Shown piece after piece: positions 25,901 to 40,900 of a stretch of 64,000 nt of DNA (position 1 is the stretch's first letter; each line of letters starts with the position of its first letter). The translations under genes and the position numbers were made by a program. Source of the stretch: Notospermus geniculatus (lineage: Eukaryota; Nemertea; Pilidiophora; Heteronemertea; Lineidae); the NCBI GenBank assembly GCA_002633025.1, contig NMRB01001354.1:83255-147254 (forward strand). The letters run 5' to 3'. The notes under the pieces were generated by a model. The model saw nothing but the letters and a program-made list of their open reading frames with translations. It had not been told where the DNA came from and made no database searches.

Positions 25901-28900
25901 AAGTGACCTACATTGGTTTCTCCAGTTTTCAAATATTAGACAGCAGGGTTGGGAATATGTTCTACATCTACACAATGTATTACATGGACAGTGTAATGGG
26001 ATGGTGTACCCCATCGTCAGCAAACTTTCTGTGGCATGGGGAACGAGCACTGACAACTTGGATCAACGTGCACGGCCCGTCGAGAGCCTACAGGCCACGA
26101 GGCTCATGCAGCTTGAATAATCTTCCTCATGTTTCACTGAACGAGTGTCAACTGAAGAACGGGCTTGACCCCGAGATCTATGGGGTGATCACACGGATAT
26201 TTCTACTAAAACCAGGGTTCTGCCACTGCTGGTCGGTGCCGGACGGCCCTGTCCAAGACGCAGAAATGCCGACTGGCACTCGGCCTAAAAAGAGTATTTT
26301 CCGACCATCAGAACTAAAGAAGTTAGTGTGCCACGAGAGATGCCCGCCACACACACTTCCGAATTTCCTTTCTGTTCCCATTCACCAAATGTGCTTCCCG
26401 GCGGTGCTTCCTGACAGTTCTGACCAACAACAACGGCGGGCTGCCTAAGTTGGAATAGAGTGGATCGGGGTCATTTTGATGCCAAATGAGCTCATTATTT
26501 CGACTCACAGGTGCCAGGAAATCGCATTTCAGCAAGTCTAGATTTCAAATTTTTCTGGGGAGGGCCCCAGACGCCCATTCCGACCGGCACTCGTACAGTC
26601 CTGGCCAGAACCCTGTAAAACTCGTACCTGATGTCAGGGTAGCTAATGTTGCCAATGGATGTCCCAGTTGTCACAGAAAGTACGAAGACATGTAGTTAAG
26701 AGCGATGTTATAGCCTGAGAGAGCAGCGACTACCGAGGTTGTTATGGCAGCTATGTGTTATCATCTAGAGAGACAGTGTTATGGTGTGATCGGAGACATC
26801 GTCGTGAAGTATGAATGCATACAGATAGGTGGCGTCAAAAACAACACTGGAACTTTCACTTATCTTCACTTAGAGGGCCCTGTACATCGTAGTTCCGTAC
26901 TTCCATTCCAACGTTGTCACACAGACACTGCCACCAAACAGCTGACAAGGGCCTATTCATGACCAAGGAATCTTAGGATGACGATGCAGACATACTTCAC
27001 AGACAGCAAATAATGGTGCACAAAACAAGAGCACCTACCCTTTTGACTTTTTCTTGGTTCACAGGGCCGGTGTCTTCCATCACAAGAGTCGACTGCGATG
27101 AGTTACTGTCGTGATTCATCAGCTCCGATGCGATGGTGCCAACAGGGGGCGTCGATACCATCATGTCCCCGATGCTGGTGACGGGAGTCGTGATGCTCTG
27201 AGTTACAGATGTTGATGAAGCTGAAAAGAGGCACGGTTCGTATCAAATACAGTGCAACCTCGCTATAACGAACCTCGATATAACGAACTCCCGGATATAA
27301 CAAACCCTACCCAATGGACCCCAAAATTTTCACTAAAGGGCTATTTTTCAGGTTCACCCTGTAGCCCCTGTTGGAGGTTGCACTGTACCTGATCTGACGG
27401 AGTCAGACAGCGAACACAGTTCCAAGCTAGTTAAGTTGCATACCAAACACTAGTTGAGATTGCAACATGTCACAGGTACTTTAGAGGAAAAGCTTACCCG
27501 ACATCGATCCCTGGGAATCACCGGAGTTGTTTTCACTTTGTTCCATGTGACTGGTTGGCGGTGATCCGCCCGACGATACCGACATGTTATTTGGCACAGG
27601 TGTAGTCGTCGGTGTAGGTCGCGAGCCAGCATCCACACTATTCACTTGGGCTTGGAGTTGATTCAGTGTATGCATCTGTCCGCCGGACATGTGATTCGGC
27701 ATCACCTGATTCACACCAGAGCTCTGACTTGATGAATTAAAGTTCATGTTCTGCTGCTGTTGTGGTGAGAACATCCTTGGCGACTGCTGCGCCATACCTG
27801 GCGCCCGGTTGAACGGAGGCCTCCCGGCAAGGTTCGCCGCGGCTTGTAGAGCAGCATCAGCAGCTGCTTGTGCTCCTTTCATCCCACTTGGACCAGGCAT
27901 TCTTTGGTTGTTCGGCATTCCCGTGTTCGCACCTGGCATCCCCATGCCCTGGCCGTGCATGCCTGGCATTCCTGTTGGACCTTGCATTCCCATCTGTCCT
28001 GGCATCGGGCCGCCACTTCCCGGCATACTGGGCCCATTTATTGGCATCCCAGGCCCACTACTGGGCATGCTGGGGCCATTAGAAGGCATCCCTGGGCCAC
28101 CACTACCTGGCATACCTGGCCCACTACTGCCTGGCATACTAGGACCATCACTACTACCAGACATACCTGGGGCACTATTACCTTGACTACTGTTCCCAGG
28201 GCCCGTACTCGGCATTCCTGGCCCACCACTGTTGCTAGGTATACCTGGACCACTACTAGGCATACTCTGACCGGTACTATTATNTTGGAGTTGATTCAGC
28301 GTATGCATTTGTCCGCCGGACATGTGATTCGGCATCACCTGATTCACACCAGAGCTCTGACTTGATGAATTAAAGTTCATGTTCTGCTGCTGTTGCGGTG
28401 AGAACATCCTCGGCGACTGCTGCCCCATCCCTGGCGCCCGGTTGAACGGAGGCCTCCCGGCAAGGTTCGCCGCGGCTTGTAGAGCAGCATCAGCAGCTGC
28501 TTGTGCTCCTTTCATCCCACTTGGACCAGGCATTCTTTGGTTGTTCGGCATTCCCGTGTTCGCACCTGGCATCCCCATGCCCTGGCCATGCATGCCTGGC
28601 ATTCCTGTTGGACCTTGCATTCCCATCTGTCCTGGCATCGGGCCGCCACTTCCCGGCATACTGGGCCCATTTATTGGCATCCCAGGCCCACTACTGGGCA
28701 TGCTGGGGCCATTAGAAGGCATCCCTGGGCCACCACTACCTGGCATACCTGGCCCACTACTGCCTGGCATACTAGGACCATCACTACTACCAGACATACC
28801 TGGGGCACTATTACCTTGACTACTGTTCCCAGGGCCCGTACTCGGCATTCCTGGCCCACCACTGTTGCTAGGTATACCTGGACCACTACTAGGCATACTC

Positions 28901-31900
28901 TGACCGGTACTATTATTAGGCATTCCCGGTCCACTACTCGGCATACCAGGGCCGGCACTGTTCGGCATGCCAGAATTTCCCAGCATTCGTCCACTTGGCA
29001 TATTCTGCGATCCCGGCATTCCCGGCCCGGGACTGTCCTGCATCCCAGCCTGATTGTGCATTCCAATGTTATTCATATGCGTCGTACTCATCGAGTTCAT
29101 TCCAGTCGGACCATTAGAACCTGGAGCCGATCCAGAATATCCGTGACTATTAAAATTTCCAAACTGGTTGTTCATGCCCATATTGTTCATACCAGCTTGG
29201 TTGAAAGAATTTGTGGGATATCCAGGCGGTATATTCCGTCCGCCTCCGATCCCACCCGGAAACATATGGTTTGGCGCCATCTGATTTGCATTGTTGAACG
29301 AGTTTTGTTGTCCTCCGTAACCTTGCATGCCACCCGGACTCTGCGATCGGGGAAAGTTACCTGGAATCAGATGGGGAAGGTTAAGATCTGCTGAATATTG
29401 GACAGACAAGAACAGAAAAATCCAGCTAAGTGTTTTTCCTTTGGATTCAAACCATCTGAAGAGAATAAGGACCATACGTCCCAGGACTGAAGACTCAAGT
29501 TTGCAATAAGTGGCGGAATGGTTCCATATTTCGGAATTCGTCGACGACGTAACCTCACTCTCAGTTAGCAAGTCCACCTACCTTGAGGATATTGAGAATT
29601 ATGTTGGGAATATGGCGCCATCTGTTGTCCACCCATCATACTAGGATGCATTTTGCCGCCGAAATTCATTTGGTTATGCCCGCCAGGTGGCGGCATCATC
29701 TGTCCTCCGAAACCTAAAACAAAACATTCACATCATAAGAGAGAGCTGACCAGAGAATTGAATCCAGAGTGAAGTGGCTCAATTTCATCATAAAGCCTAA
29801 TTCATACTTCGACGCACGACCATCGGCGTCCGACGCGCGATCCAATCTGGATGCCAACTTCGCGGAATTGATTCATAGTCCAGCGTACTTTAGCGACAGC
29901 GACCAGTTATGAAATGACTCAAGTAATTACAGTCTCGCAATCGGACGCCGATAAAATCGCACGACGGGGTCGGCGTCGAACGCAAGATCACGCGTCGGTC
30001 GCCGGCGATGGTCGTGCGTCGATGTATGAACTAGGCTTTTCGCTTGTTCTGTATTGAATCTGATTTCGGCAGCCTACTGCCGTGGCGGACTCCACCTCCA
30101 CCAACCATGATGCTGGATCTAAATGTGCGAGACTGAGATGACGGGGAGACCCCTTGACGTAGCCGTACCTTGATTTGCCATTGAACTTTGATTCATTTGG
30201 TTTGTTCCATCGACATGACTAGAGGGAGGGCGAGGAGGCATCGGACTCCCAGCCTGATTACCTGAAATACGCAATACAACAACATTAAAGTTAAACCCAC
30301 AAATGAGTTTACCAATCAGTGTACTTTTGTGTTTCATAGATGCGAGACTGGTACTCTGGTCTTCTGGGCAGCTTGCATTCGAAGACCGGTGAAAGCAAAT
30401 GATCTACGCCGGATTCCCGGCCAGTGACGTCATTCTACAGCTCCAAGAGCAATAGACCCACGCAGAGCTAAATATAGACCAGCGGGCGCCATGATGGTTT
30501 TATGCATTTGCTTGCGTCTGTCCTAGTATTTTTAATCAGGACAGTGTTCGGTCTACATAGATGACATTTTTTCATTTCACATCAATGTCTAACGTGTGAA
30601 AATCTGCATTAGCAGACCATATCTGAGAATTTCTCACATCGCTGGGCTCAAACAGCTCGGTAAACCTGCCACGGCAAAACAGCAAGAGCTAATCCAAGCT
30701 TTTCATAAAACTTGTGTCTTTCCAAGCCATGTGACCAAGGGATGGCCAGTTCAGCCGAACAAGACTAGAGGGCAGCACCTGATACCATGTCAGCATGATT
30801 CACCCTTAAATATCCTCACAAATACTTCTTCGACTCAAAATATCAAAACTTTCTGCAATAAGGAGTCTGATGTTTGGAAAGTCCAGAGTACTTGTTTCAT
30901 TTTGAAGTTTCTTCAGGAGAGAATCAGGTCTAAATGTCAACGTGAACACTCACTATGAATAACTCTCTGACTGACTCATAGAATATATTTGGAGCTTCGA
31001 GTCGGATTAATTATTCATGACACAGAAGAGAAACACACGTGTCAGGCAAGAAGTGACACCAGCCAACCCCATCACGGACTCCACACATAGGTGGCACCAC
31101 CAGCTTCCATCCACAGAAGTGTGGAATGAAAAGGGTGTCTTTTTTATAGTCCAGGTTGTAAAATACAGTAGAACCTCTCTAATGGACCCCGCTGCCAGGA
31201 CACCTGTCTATTGAAGACAGATATTTCAGTCCAAAGTGAATCGTTTCCATTCCTTTTGACCTACTGTAATCAGGACACCACCCTATAAAGGACAACAGAT
31301 GTTGGTCCCAAAGGTGTCCTTAATAGAGAGGTTCAACTAGATGTTGGTCCCAAAGGTGTCCTTAATAGAGAGGTTCAACTAGATGTTGGTCCCAAATGTG
31401 TCCTAAATAGAGAGGTTCAACTAGATGTTGGTCCCAAAGTGTCCTTAATAGAGAGGTTCAACTAGATGTTGGTCCCAAAGGTGTCCTTAATAGAGAGGTT
31501 CAACTGTACATCACTACAGGATGTAACATAAGTGTTGACAATACTTCATTACAGATTACCACAGGGTTGTTTTTTTTCTGGAACATCGTGTAGAATCCAG
31601 TCGCATAAGAAACAGACCTAACATTATCATGGATTTGAAATAAAACTCTGCTATAAGTACATTTCTTTGTATTCCGCACCGAGTCGTTGACCATCCTCGT
31701 CCCTGGATAGTTCAACCTCACCCGAGGTGCAAGACAAATTCAAGGACTAGAGTTGATTCGATTGAAGACTCTAACATGAGATTTCGCTCTGCCACGCAAA
31801 GACAACTTGACCTCTGACCTTTAGAGGAGTTGAGGGAATTCACATATCGTAGGGACACGACCAGTATAAAATGTTTCACCATGGATAAGAAAGGGTCGAG

Positions 31901-34900
31901 AATTATAAATTTTTATCAAATTAGCAGAACGTGAAACAACGCGCCGCCGAACACCAAGTTGATGTTTTCCTCGATCCATACGGGCCGCGCTGATATCACT
32001 GGCTCTACAATGATTATTCTATGCAGCTCGAATACATAACAAGCCGGTATTGATTTTGCCGCTGAGCCTCCAGGCATCGGGCTCGTGTCGCTATACGAGG
32101 CACACGATCTGCCGGCGAGAATCGTTGCAACAACTCCCACGTGATAAATGCAGGTTAGAACGAAAGCCTAGAAAATATCATTGTTTATCCTCAGCTGAGC
32201 GCGGGCAAAAACGCTGCTTTTAGTTTTATAACGTAGATGGAAAGTATGAAATTAGAATCAACCAATCAGAATCGAGTTGCTATGGAAAGAAACGAAAGGC
32301 CGTTTCTCAGAAAGACGGGATTTGCTCCGTTCTGTCACCACAGCGAGCGAGAAACTATCTGTATAATGGTAACCATGGCAATGCTGACAACAACTCCACC
32401 AATATCTTAGGCTCAGAGCTTTTTAATTTTTTAACGCGCGTTGTGGGATTTCGCACTCAAGAGTGACAGGCAGAGAGATTTGAAGGAGAATCTGGGAAAA
32501 TCCTCGGCGGGGACTCGGGCAGACCAGTCTGACATGATCCAGGAGAGGTGTATCATCAAATAACACCCNAGTTGACGTTTCGATATCAGGTGTTCATTCC
32601 CCTTTTCAGATTTTGTGAAAACCTATTCAAAACATGACCATGTGTTCCCACAGTGTACTATGAACCCCATATCCTGTTGTACGGCTCACATCGAGATAGG
32701 AGAATTCTATGTAGGCCATGAGTGTATACCAATGGTTCTATGCATATTACTCTATGGCTGGTCTATGTTATGGGTGGATTGAAAATCCGTACTCGCGGAT
32801 TAGCTACTGCTGTTGGACTTTCTTTCCAAACTGAGAGTAGAGGGGTGGAAAATGATAAAAGTGGGGGAAAAATTGTCCGAAGGACTCGTGCTACCCCCAG
32901 CTGGCTGAAATAACAGCTGACAAAAGCTAGATGGTAATTATTGTACAGGTTCTAAAATTTCATTCAGAGAAATGCGTTGGGTTGGAGTTTCCGAGTTGGG
33001 CGTTTTGGTTTATGAGAAATAGTTCTTTTGTTTTATCCTAGAGTGAAAGATGGTCAATTTCTTTTACATGAAGAGAAAATAGCCCACATATGAGTATGAC
33101 CAAAATGTGCATTACTTCGGTATTTTTTGTGAAGTTATAATAGCTTTCAAGAGATAAAATTAAACAACTTCCAGCACCAAAATGGCCTGCTAAAAAAGAA
33201 CTATTATCTAATTAATTGGCTCGTTAAGATCTGACAAGAATCAATACGGAAACAGACCTCGAGATTCATAAAAATATCAACATAAATCTGGGGCTTTAAA
33301 ACAAAATTCAGGTGATGATAAACAGGCGTCAATCAATTTGATGAAGTCTCAAATAGACTTAACGAGCTCATTGTAACATCTGTCCCACCCCAAGTTGGCC
33401 GAGTTCAAAAGAACATTCAACATGTACAAAACACCACTTAATGTCATTCTAATATATTCATTGGGTAATGAGAATTGTACTTGTAATTACTTACTACGAG
33501 AGGATTCCTTTCATCATCGTAAATAACTCAGCGAAGAGTGTCATTAATTCATGAATCAATTACTTCATTCATTGTCAGACTTTTTTAAAAGTGAAATCTA
33601 ATCGCCCAACTTAAAATCTCTTTTACGCTGACTTTTTGTCTGGTAGCCTATTAAAATTCTGTGTACAGACATCATGAACATGGCTTCGTGTACTAGGCCG
33701 TTCTGAAGTCTCTCATGCTGGTAATTCTTTCACTACCTCTGACAATTTCGACTGCGGTTGGGGTTGAAAATTTGCAAAATTCGGAGACGACTTTAAACGT
33801 ATTTCATCTAACAATTTTGTCAAAACTTAACCTACTGTAAATCATGAAATTTTCGCGTGCGTTTTATTTTTGCTATTTTCACGCTCGAGGGTCAAAACGT
33901 GAACATAAATCATGCGAAAATCGCAAGTTCTTGAGATTTTTTGAAGCTGAAGTGTTCCAATCGCGAAAATTATTCTTCGCAAATTCGTACACCCCCAAAA
34001 TCGCGAACATACAGTGCCGCGAAAATTTCACAGTTTACAGAATCAAATCCTTAAATCTCACGGAAACCCTGCAAATAGGTTTTCATTGGAAAGTGCTCGC
34101 TGATAGCTTTTCAATGAGTACCTATGTGATGGGTTTCAGGAGCCTCTCAAGCTATTTTAAAATTTTTTGACAAACAGGCCTAGGCAGCATAAAAGTGAAA
34201 GGAAAGCTTTTCGAGTCAACTCTACAGGTTCCTGACGGGGGAACTCGTAGCCTTTGCATTTTCCTTTACATTTCACTGTGCACTTTTTTTAATTTACACA
34301 TTTCAATCTACCAGTCACATCTTCACTGAATGGCAAGTTATAAATTGTATTCTAATGTAAACAACACCATGCCATAAAGGCGGTGCTATCCCAGTTGATT
34401 CCTTGCCGAACTGATTGATAATTTGAATGACGGATGAGGACATTATGACTGGTGTACTCCACTTGGCTCCACGCCAACAAGTAACAAGTGCCACCCAATA
34501 GCATTCTTCAACTGGCATTTTATAGTAAATGAATACATGACAGTACATAGTAATGTTCTTTTTGGTTTTTCCGGATCATTTATTTCTAGGAAATGTAGAC
34601 AGGTGAGCAATTACAGACAGCAGGTGAAAGGCCAATAATTCTGAAGCTAAAACCTCACCAGCTTTAAATAGAATACAACAGCTTTTTATAAACAAGTTTA
34701 CTTTATTATTATTTACGCTGTACTATATTTTAATCTCCTTTCATATGACAGGTATTTATGCTAATCAATTGAACGTTATCAGATTAAACGACGCCAATTA
34801 TAATCTTATGATCAAATGAATGAAACGCCAAATGAAAACAACTTTTAAATCGTAGGCCCACGTTTCCCTCCATTCACTTCACAGTTCACTACAAACTGTC

Positions 34901-37900
34901 TCATTTTAACCCCCTCCAAATTCTGGGACCACTCCTGATGCCAAACATGAACTAAAACAGCATTAAAAACGTGAATAACTGAATATATAAAATATGCAAA
35001 ACAGTAAGTTTATATATATCGATAACTATCAATAAAAGAATAAGCAGGTAAAGGATATTGAGATAATCTATTGTACAAGTCAGATGAGAATCTGTTTGCG
35101 TGGGATACGAGACATAACTCTTTAATCTATTCCTCTCAGACACACATTCAAACATTTAGTTTCAAACACGAATGCCCACAAGGCATGGAGACTCCCAGAG
35201 CTAAAATAAGATTAAATCCGATTCAATATTTTTTGTATACAACACATGTAAAACTCACTTTCATTCATATCTCCGCAAAAACATGAATTAAGTTGTGTAA
35301 TTTGCGACTCGCGATGGTATTTATCAAACAAAACTGTAATTAATATCCTAAAAGGACAACCGATTTATCTTGTTTGCTGGATATGAATGAACGACAAAGT
35401 GAGCACATATCAAAACGGAAGGTTTGAGCTTCAACAACAAGAATCCGATTCACTACAATCAGGGGCGGATCCACGTTTTCAGAAAAGAAGGGGGCGCACT
35501 GTACTAAAACATTGAAATCTGCAGTGAATTTCAATGATTTGCTCCAAATTTCAGAATTTTACAGTCAATTTTATAGATTTGTTGGCCGAAAGGGGCATGT
35601 GCCTGGTGCACCCCCTTTGGATCCATGCCTGACAATATTTCATAAACTTCATATTTTCTACCTTTACCTTCAGACCTCATCGATTTATAATAATTTTTCA
35701 TCATATTTGTGTCCTAGGCCACCCCTCCCCTGTCTCCAAAACCCTGTTTGAGTTTCATCCAAGTCGACTGCCCACCCTTCCAGTTCCACACCCCTCCATG
35801 AAGTTCATATCAGCCATCCTCTCTCGCCAACCCGCCAACGTTGTACGACGAACGAACGAATACATGCTGGCATTTCCATCTCTCTATTGATCAGCCAGAG
35901 AACTGGTGATAAAGCCAAACTGATGTAGCGATGGAGCTGAGTTGATGTGCCACGTTAACCAGCTACGGTTGGAGAGAGGCGAGTCGTGGTGTGGTCGGAA
36001 AAGGGTGGAGGCGACGAGACTGAACAACGTGTCCGTAGCGGTGGATCTCAGCTCATGTAGGCCTACATCAATATTTGCAGGCAAATTGTTGTCACATGAG
36101 TAACTGACTGCGATAAAGTGGCACAAATGCTCACTTCGCTTATACAACGTGTTAGTTATCTGAGTGGTTTAGGAGGAAAAATCGCGGCTGAGTTGACAGA
36201 GATGGTTTGGTAACAGGCTGATAAAAATTCACCCAGTTTGCACGGCCTCAAATCTACTTTTTAGGACATCACATCACATTGGTGGTGTAGTGGTTCGGGT
36301 CTCCGACTAGCGGTCAGGTCCCGGGTTCGAATCACTGTGGCGAGAGACTTTGGATAAGTCTCTTTACCTCACTGACCTCTCTCCACCCAGGTGTATAAAT
36401 GCATACCGGTCGGAAATGCTCAGATTGTAGCACTGAATGAGCAGCTCATCCGAGTTCTACTGAAAGGTTTCAGGACAGACTGAAAGTGTAAAGTCGGATG
36501 ACACCTCTACCGTTGTTGATATCAGACTATAAACCCAAACTTTTAACTTTTTTTATGAAGCCTGAAACTGTCAGCAGGATCAGCCTAAACTCCAAACCAC
36601 ACTTTCAAACTCAGACAAGGAGTCATGGGGGAAGTTGGGCTGCATCATGGCTTACCGTACCTCTCTCAGAATAAGTACCATACCAGCTTGACCGATGATA
36701 TATAGGAAGTCAACTTCCAAAATTTCGCAAATTTTCAATCCCAATCGGGGTGTTCCTCAGGCACTTGGAAGAGTGTGCCTTCCTCAGGCACAGGAAGACC
36801 CCGGTTGGGGTCGAAAATTTGCGAAATTTTGGAAGTTGACTTCCTATATATCATCATTTTGTGTGTTGACTTTTGTGCTCTCTTTCTTTGGATACCAGCT
36901 TGTCCAGTTTCTTAACTCCCTCGGCTTCTACCCTGACAGGTAAAACTCGCCAGTTCTGGAACATATGGCCACTACACACAATCAAATTTTTCATCCAACT
37001 TTCTGAATATGCTCAATAAAGGCCTACATGCAGGTTGAAGTCCCAATCGGCCCGGAACCTGAATTTCCAAAAAATTTGATGAAAAATTTGATCGTGTGTT
37101 GCAGCCATTATTCTGAAAGGTGCATTGTAGGCCTACCAAGCACCGCGAAAGGTCTATGAGGTGAGGGAAGAGAAGGCCACAGATCCTGTGACTGTCACGA
37201 CATTTTATAGTTTACCTTATCATTTTTTGTCTCAATATGGTTTTGATGATGTCTATAGCAGGGGACGTTCGTCTTCTGCAAGAAGAGAATAATAAACGGG
37301 AATGAGTATCAAACGTAGGAGAAAACAGGTCAAGCAATAACCTCTAAACGAAACTGGTGATGTTCCCTGAAAGTTAATTCACCATCAACAAAGTGTCCGA
37401 AATACCTTACTTTCTAAAACAAGAAAGTGGAACTTGTTATTACATCTCCTTCGACATAATCAGATGATGACAAAATCCATGGAAATACATGCAAAGGAAA
37501 ATAGATCTTTTACTCAAAGTGAGCAGCCCCAGAAAGAGAATATAAGTTAGTTAAGTGCCTTGCCAAAGGAAATAGGCATCCTGAGAACAGTGTTTGTGCA
37601 AGGATATTGACAAACAAGTTTCAAAAGCAAAATAGGCCTAGACTGTCAATCAACTTTCTTGGACTTGGAAACACTCTAAACAACACCAATAAATCCCTGA
37701 ATTGAAAAATATTTTGAAATTGAAGAATTCTTAAAAGTGGATGAACAAAGTACAAAATTGAAGAAAAGAACGGAAAAGATCACTCCAAAACTGCCAACAA
37801 AACAACATACCCGAGATGGAAACCATCACAAAATCTGACATAAATTCATTATTCAGGCCTTTTATCCTGCTTAGCTTAGACACTCGACAAACCCCAGTGA

Positions 37901-40900
37901 ACACAGACCTCTTCTGAGGTGGCCTGCTTTGGAGTCCAACACTGAACGCACTCAGTCTACACTGTGTGCCTCCACCACCAGCAGAAAGTTTGACAAAAGC
38001 AAGACCCACTATTCAAAGTAGTGTACTATGTATAGACCATGCATGTTGGGACACATGTGTGCCAAGTATTCCCCACACAATTGAACCAATGGTCTATTGA
38101 AATCACACTGAACAAAAGAAGTCCCCAATTTCTGCTGGGAAGTTTTAAAAACTTACCAAAAAAGTTTTACTGGGATCAAAAATATCAGAAAATAAGTCAA
38201 AAATAATACCAGAAGTTAAAACCGAGCACATGGGACAGTGCCAATTTGGGAAGTCCCCAGCCTTGAATAAACAAAAGAGTCAGAGCTCAGGCATAAGGCA
38301 CGGAACAATTAAGGGTCAACGAACACAAAAGCATCATACAAATCCCGCTCACCCACCCAGGAGAGAACAATGCGGGCCACACAGTCACAAAAATTCCATG
38401 AAATTTCCTCTGCCTGGAATCAATGCTGTTGAAAAACTTTTGCTGGAGTTTGGTTTTGGAAACCGGCTGTTCCAACAAAGAGTTTTCCACCCTGAAATAC
38501 TCAAAACAATCTGGAACACAACAGATAATGAAGGTTGACAAACTATTTATAGCCATCAGATCACCCTATTATTACACACAAAGTCATCAATGTAGGCCTA
38601 TTTCAATCTACCTGTGAAAATTAGGCTTTTAGATCAATTTCAAAGATAAAGGATTTTCCCTGTTTAAAAAACTAGAAAATCGATATGAGCACAACGCCTT
38701 TAAAAGTGTTAAAACCCCCACAGAACTCATTAACATGAATGAAACAAAGTGTTAAAGCACCCCTCCCCAAAATTTCACCCTCATTTCATTCCTCACCGAA
38801 CTTGTCCACTTTTCCCTCAGTCTTCTGAATGCTTGTCCACTCTCTCGCCATGTGTTCTTGGCAAATCTTGGACTCCCAACCACATCTAATTGCACAGCAG
38901 CGCTCTGTATGCTCAACACACATCGCCCATACACCATACAAGCCAGCCATTTACATATTCTAAGCACCGCTGAATAGGCAATGAGCAGCCAATGGATTGT
39001 AGTCTCTGAACACAGCTAACACATGTGGCAAGTAAAGAGAACCAGGTTGGAGTTTTTACACATTTCGCAACTCACAAAATCATCATTTTTATTCAGATTT
39101 CTCATCAAAAAACCTGCCAGAAGGGCTCAAAAAGGAACTTTCTGTTATTTCCTCTAATTTTCTGGGCCACATTCAGAGAGAAAAGTAATAGAAGTTGTCT
39201 ATCAAGCAATTCTATTGTTCATTCTATTTAGGCCACACGGAGAATAGATTATTCATCAGCCAGCTCATTTGCATAAAAGTAGTTCCAAAGCTCCGGGTGA
39301 TATCTGCCACAACGACTGAGTAATGGGCAAGGATACATTCGCACTCAGACAAATTGAAGTAGATCTCGCCGAGATGTGAAAAATCGGCAAGAATTTTTGC
39401 CAAATAATCATAATGAATGAGAAATCTGGACTGGACGCTGAAAAATATTGGCAACTCCGCGTCATTTTTAGGGAAAAATTTGCAACTCGTGGAGGAATAA
39501 TTATGCTCTAGCAGCGTTAGCCAATTACAAAAACATCGTCTGCTTTAATTCCAGGCACAAATTACGTGTTCGATAGAACGTCGCTGGGGCATTGTTAGCT
39601 GTAATCTTCCACCAGGCTGCCACTCAACAATAGGTGGCGAACTAGTTCCCTCGCTATTAATATGTTGGAATATTGGCCTGGAAACTGGCGATAACTGCGT
39701 TAGGAGGATGACTGGTTATCTCAACTATTGTATTTCTGATCAGATCAGCTTTCCACATATAGACGTTGTACCAAAATAGAGGGGTGGATAATTAAAACTC
39801 AAACACTATCGCCAAGTTATCATCCACATGAAATGAAATATGTAACTTTTTTCTGAAATATTTTTAAATGGATGTAAATGAGATTCAGGTAATCGAAGTA
39901 CACTGATCAACTTCTATAGTTAGCAAGTTTTTCTTCATTGGATTGAGAGTCCCCAAAATAGCATTATATACTGACATAACTGGGTGATTCTAATGAGAGG
40001 ACCTCTCACAGTGCCCAAAATGCACCTCGTTTAAACAAGGGAATTTCCAATGACCTCATTCCAGGCAATTTTCAGTTTCAGCACCCGATGTCCCCTTTAA
40101 ACCCTTCCAAATGCCGGGATAAGTTGTTACAACAATGACAGATTGTGATGAAAATGTCAACACACTGTGCCCACTTTACCGAATTCAACATTACCCCTGG
40201 CTAAGCCACATTTGGACCCCCTCCTAACACTGCACCCATGTCAGATGTGGGGAGGCAACAATCGGGAACAGTACCCTGGAAATCCGATGCAGGGAAGCAT
40301 AAAGGACCATCCTGACTACCATGACCCAAAAACATCACGGTGACCTTGAGCACCGACCTCTAAAATCCTTCCTTTGACAGTTGTAATGGGTTACATCGTT
40401 TCCCTCCATCAGCATAAAATCTGCTGGTGAATGAACGTCCCTGGCATTGAATACAGCCAATAGGGGTCTCAATAAATTAACTCATTTTGGTAGTAAGGGT
40501 TTAATTAACAATGCAAGTTATTCACACACAGCAGTTTCTGATTTGCTTTGGGTGGATTGGCATCCTTTTTGTCAAATCCTGATGTAAGGGCAGTGCCAGC
40601 CCAAGTTGGGGCCAACCTTTGCTCAACTGATGCAATGGCACCCCAGGACTGGCACTGGCAGGGCCTCCAGGATTCACCAAGGAACCACCAGGGCCCATAT
40701 TCATGAAACATTGCTAGTTTAGTTGGTTGCTAGTGGTGTACATTGGCCTGTACAAACTGGGTGTTTAACTAACTAAGCCTAGCAAGGTTTTATGAATATG
40801 GGCCCAGGCCCCTTATTGAGTCCTGGCGGCACTGGATCTCCAGTTTGGGGCCAACCTTTGCTCAGCTTAGGCACTGGCACAAGGTCCCTTGGTGAGTCCT

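Noticed and set aside
27746-29394. Long + strand ORFs (146, 165 and 297 codons) opposite ARID1 exon 7
   Set aside because: They are antisense shadows of the Gly/Met/Pro/Ser low-complexity coding sequence; the Cys/His/Trp composition reflects codon complements.
31300-31506. CRISPR-like array
   Set aside because: Units of 41-42 bp are contiguous without unique spacers and end in a transposon inverted repeat; eukaryotic context.
36281-36353. tRNA gene
   Set aside because: A and B boxes are present, but the acceptor and anticodon stems do not fold and repeated copies with a common 3' body show it is a SINE head.
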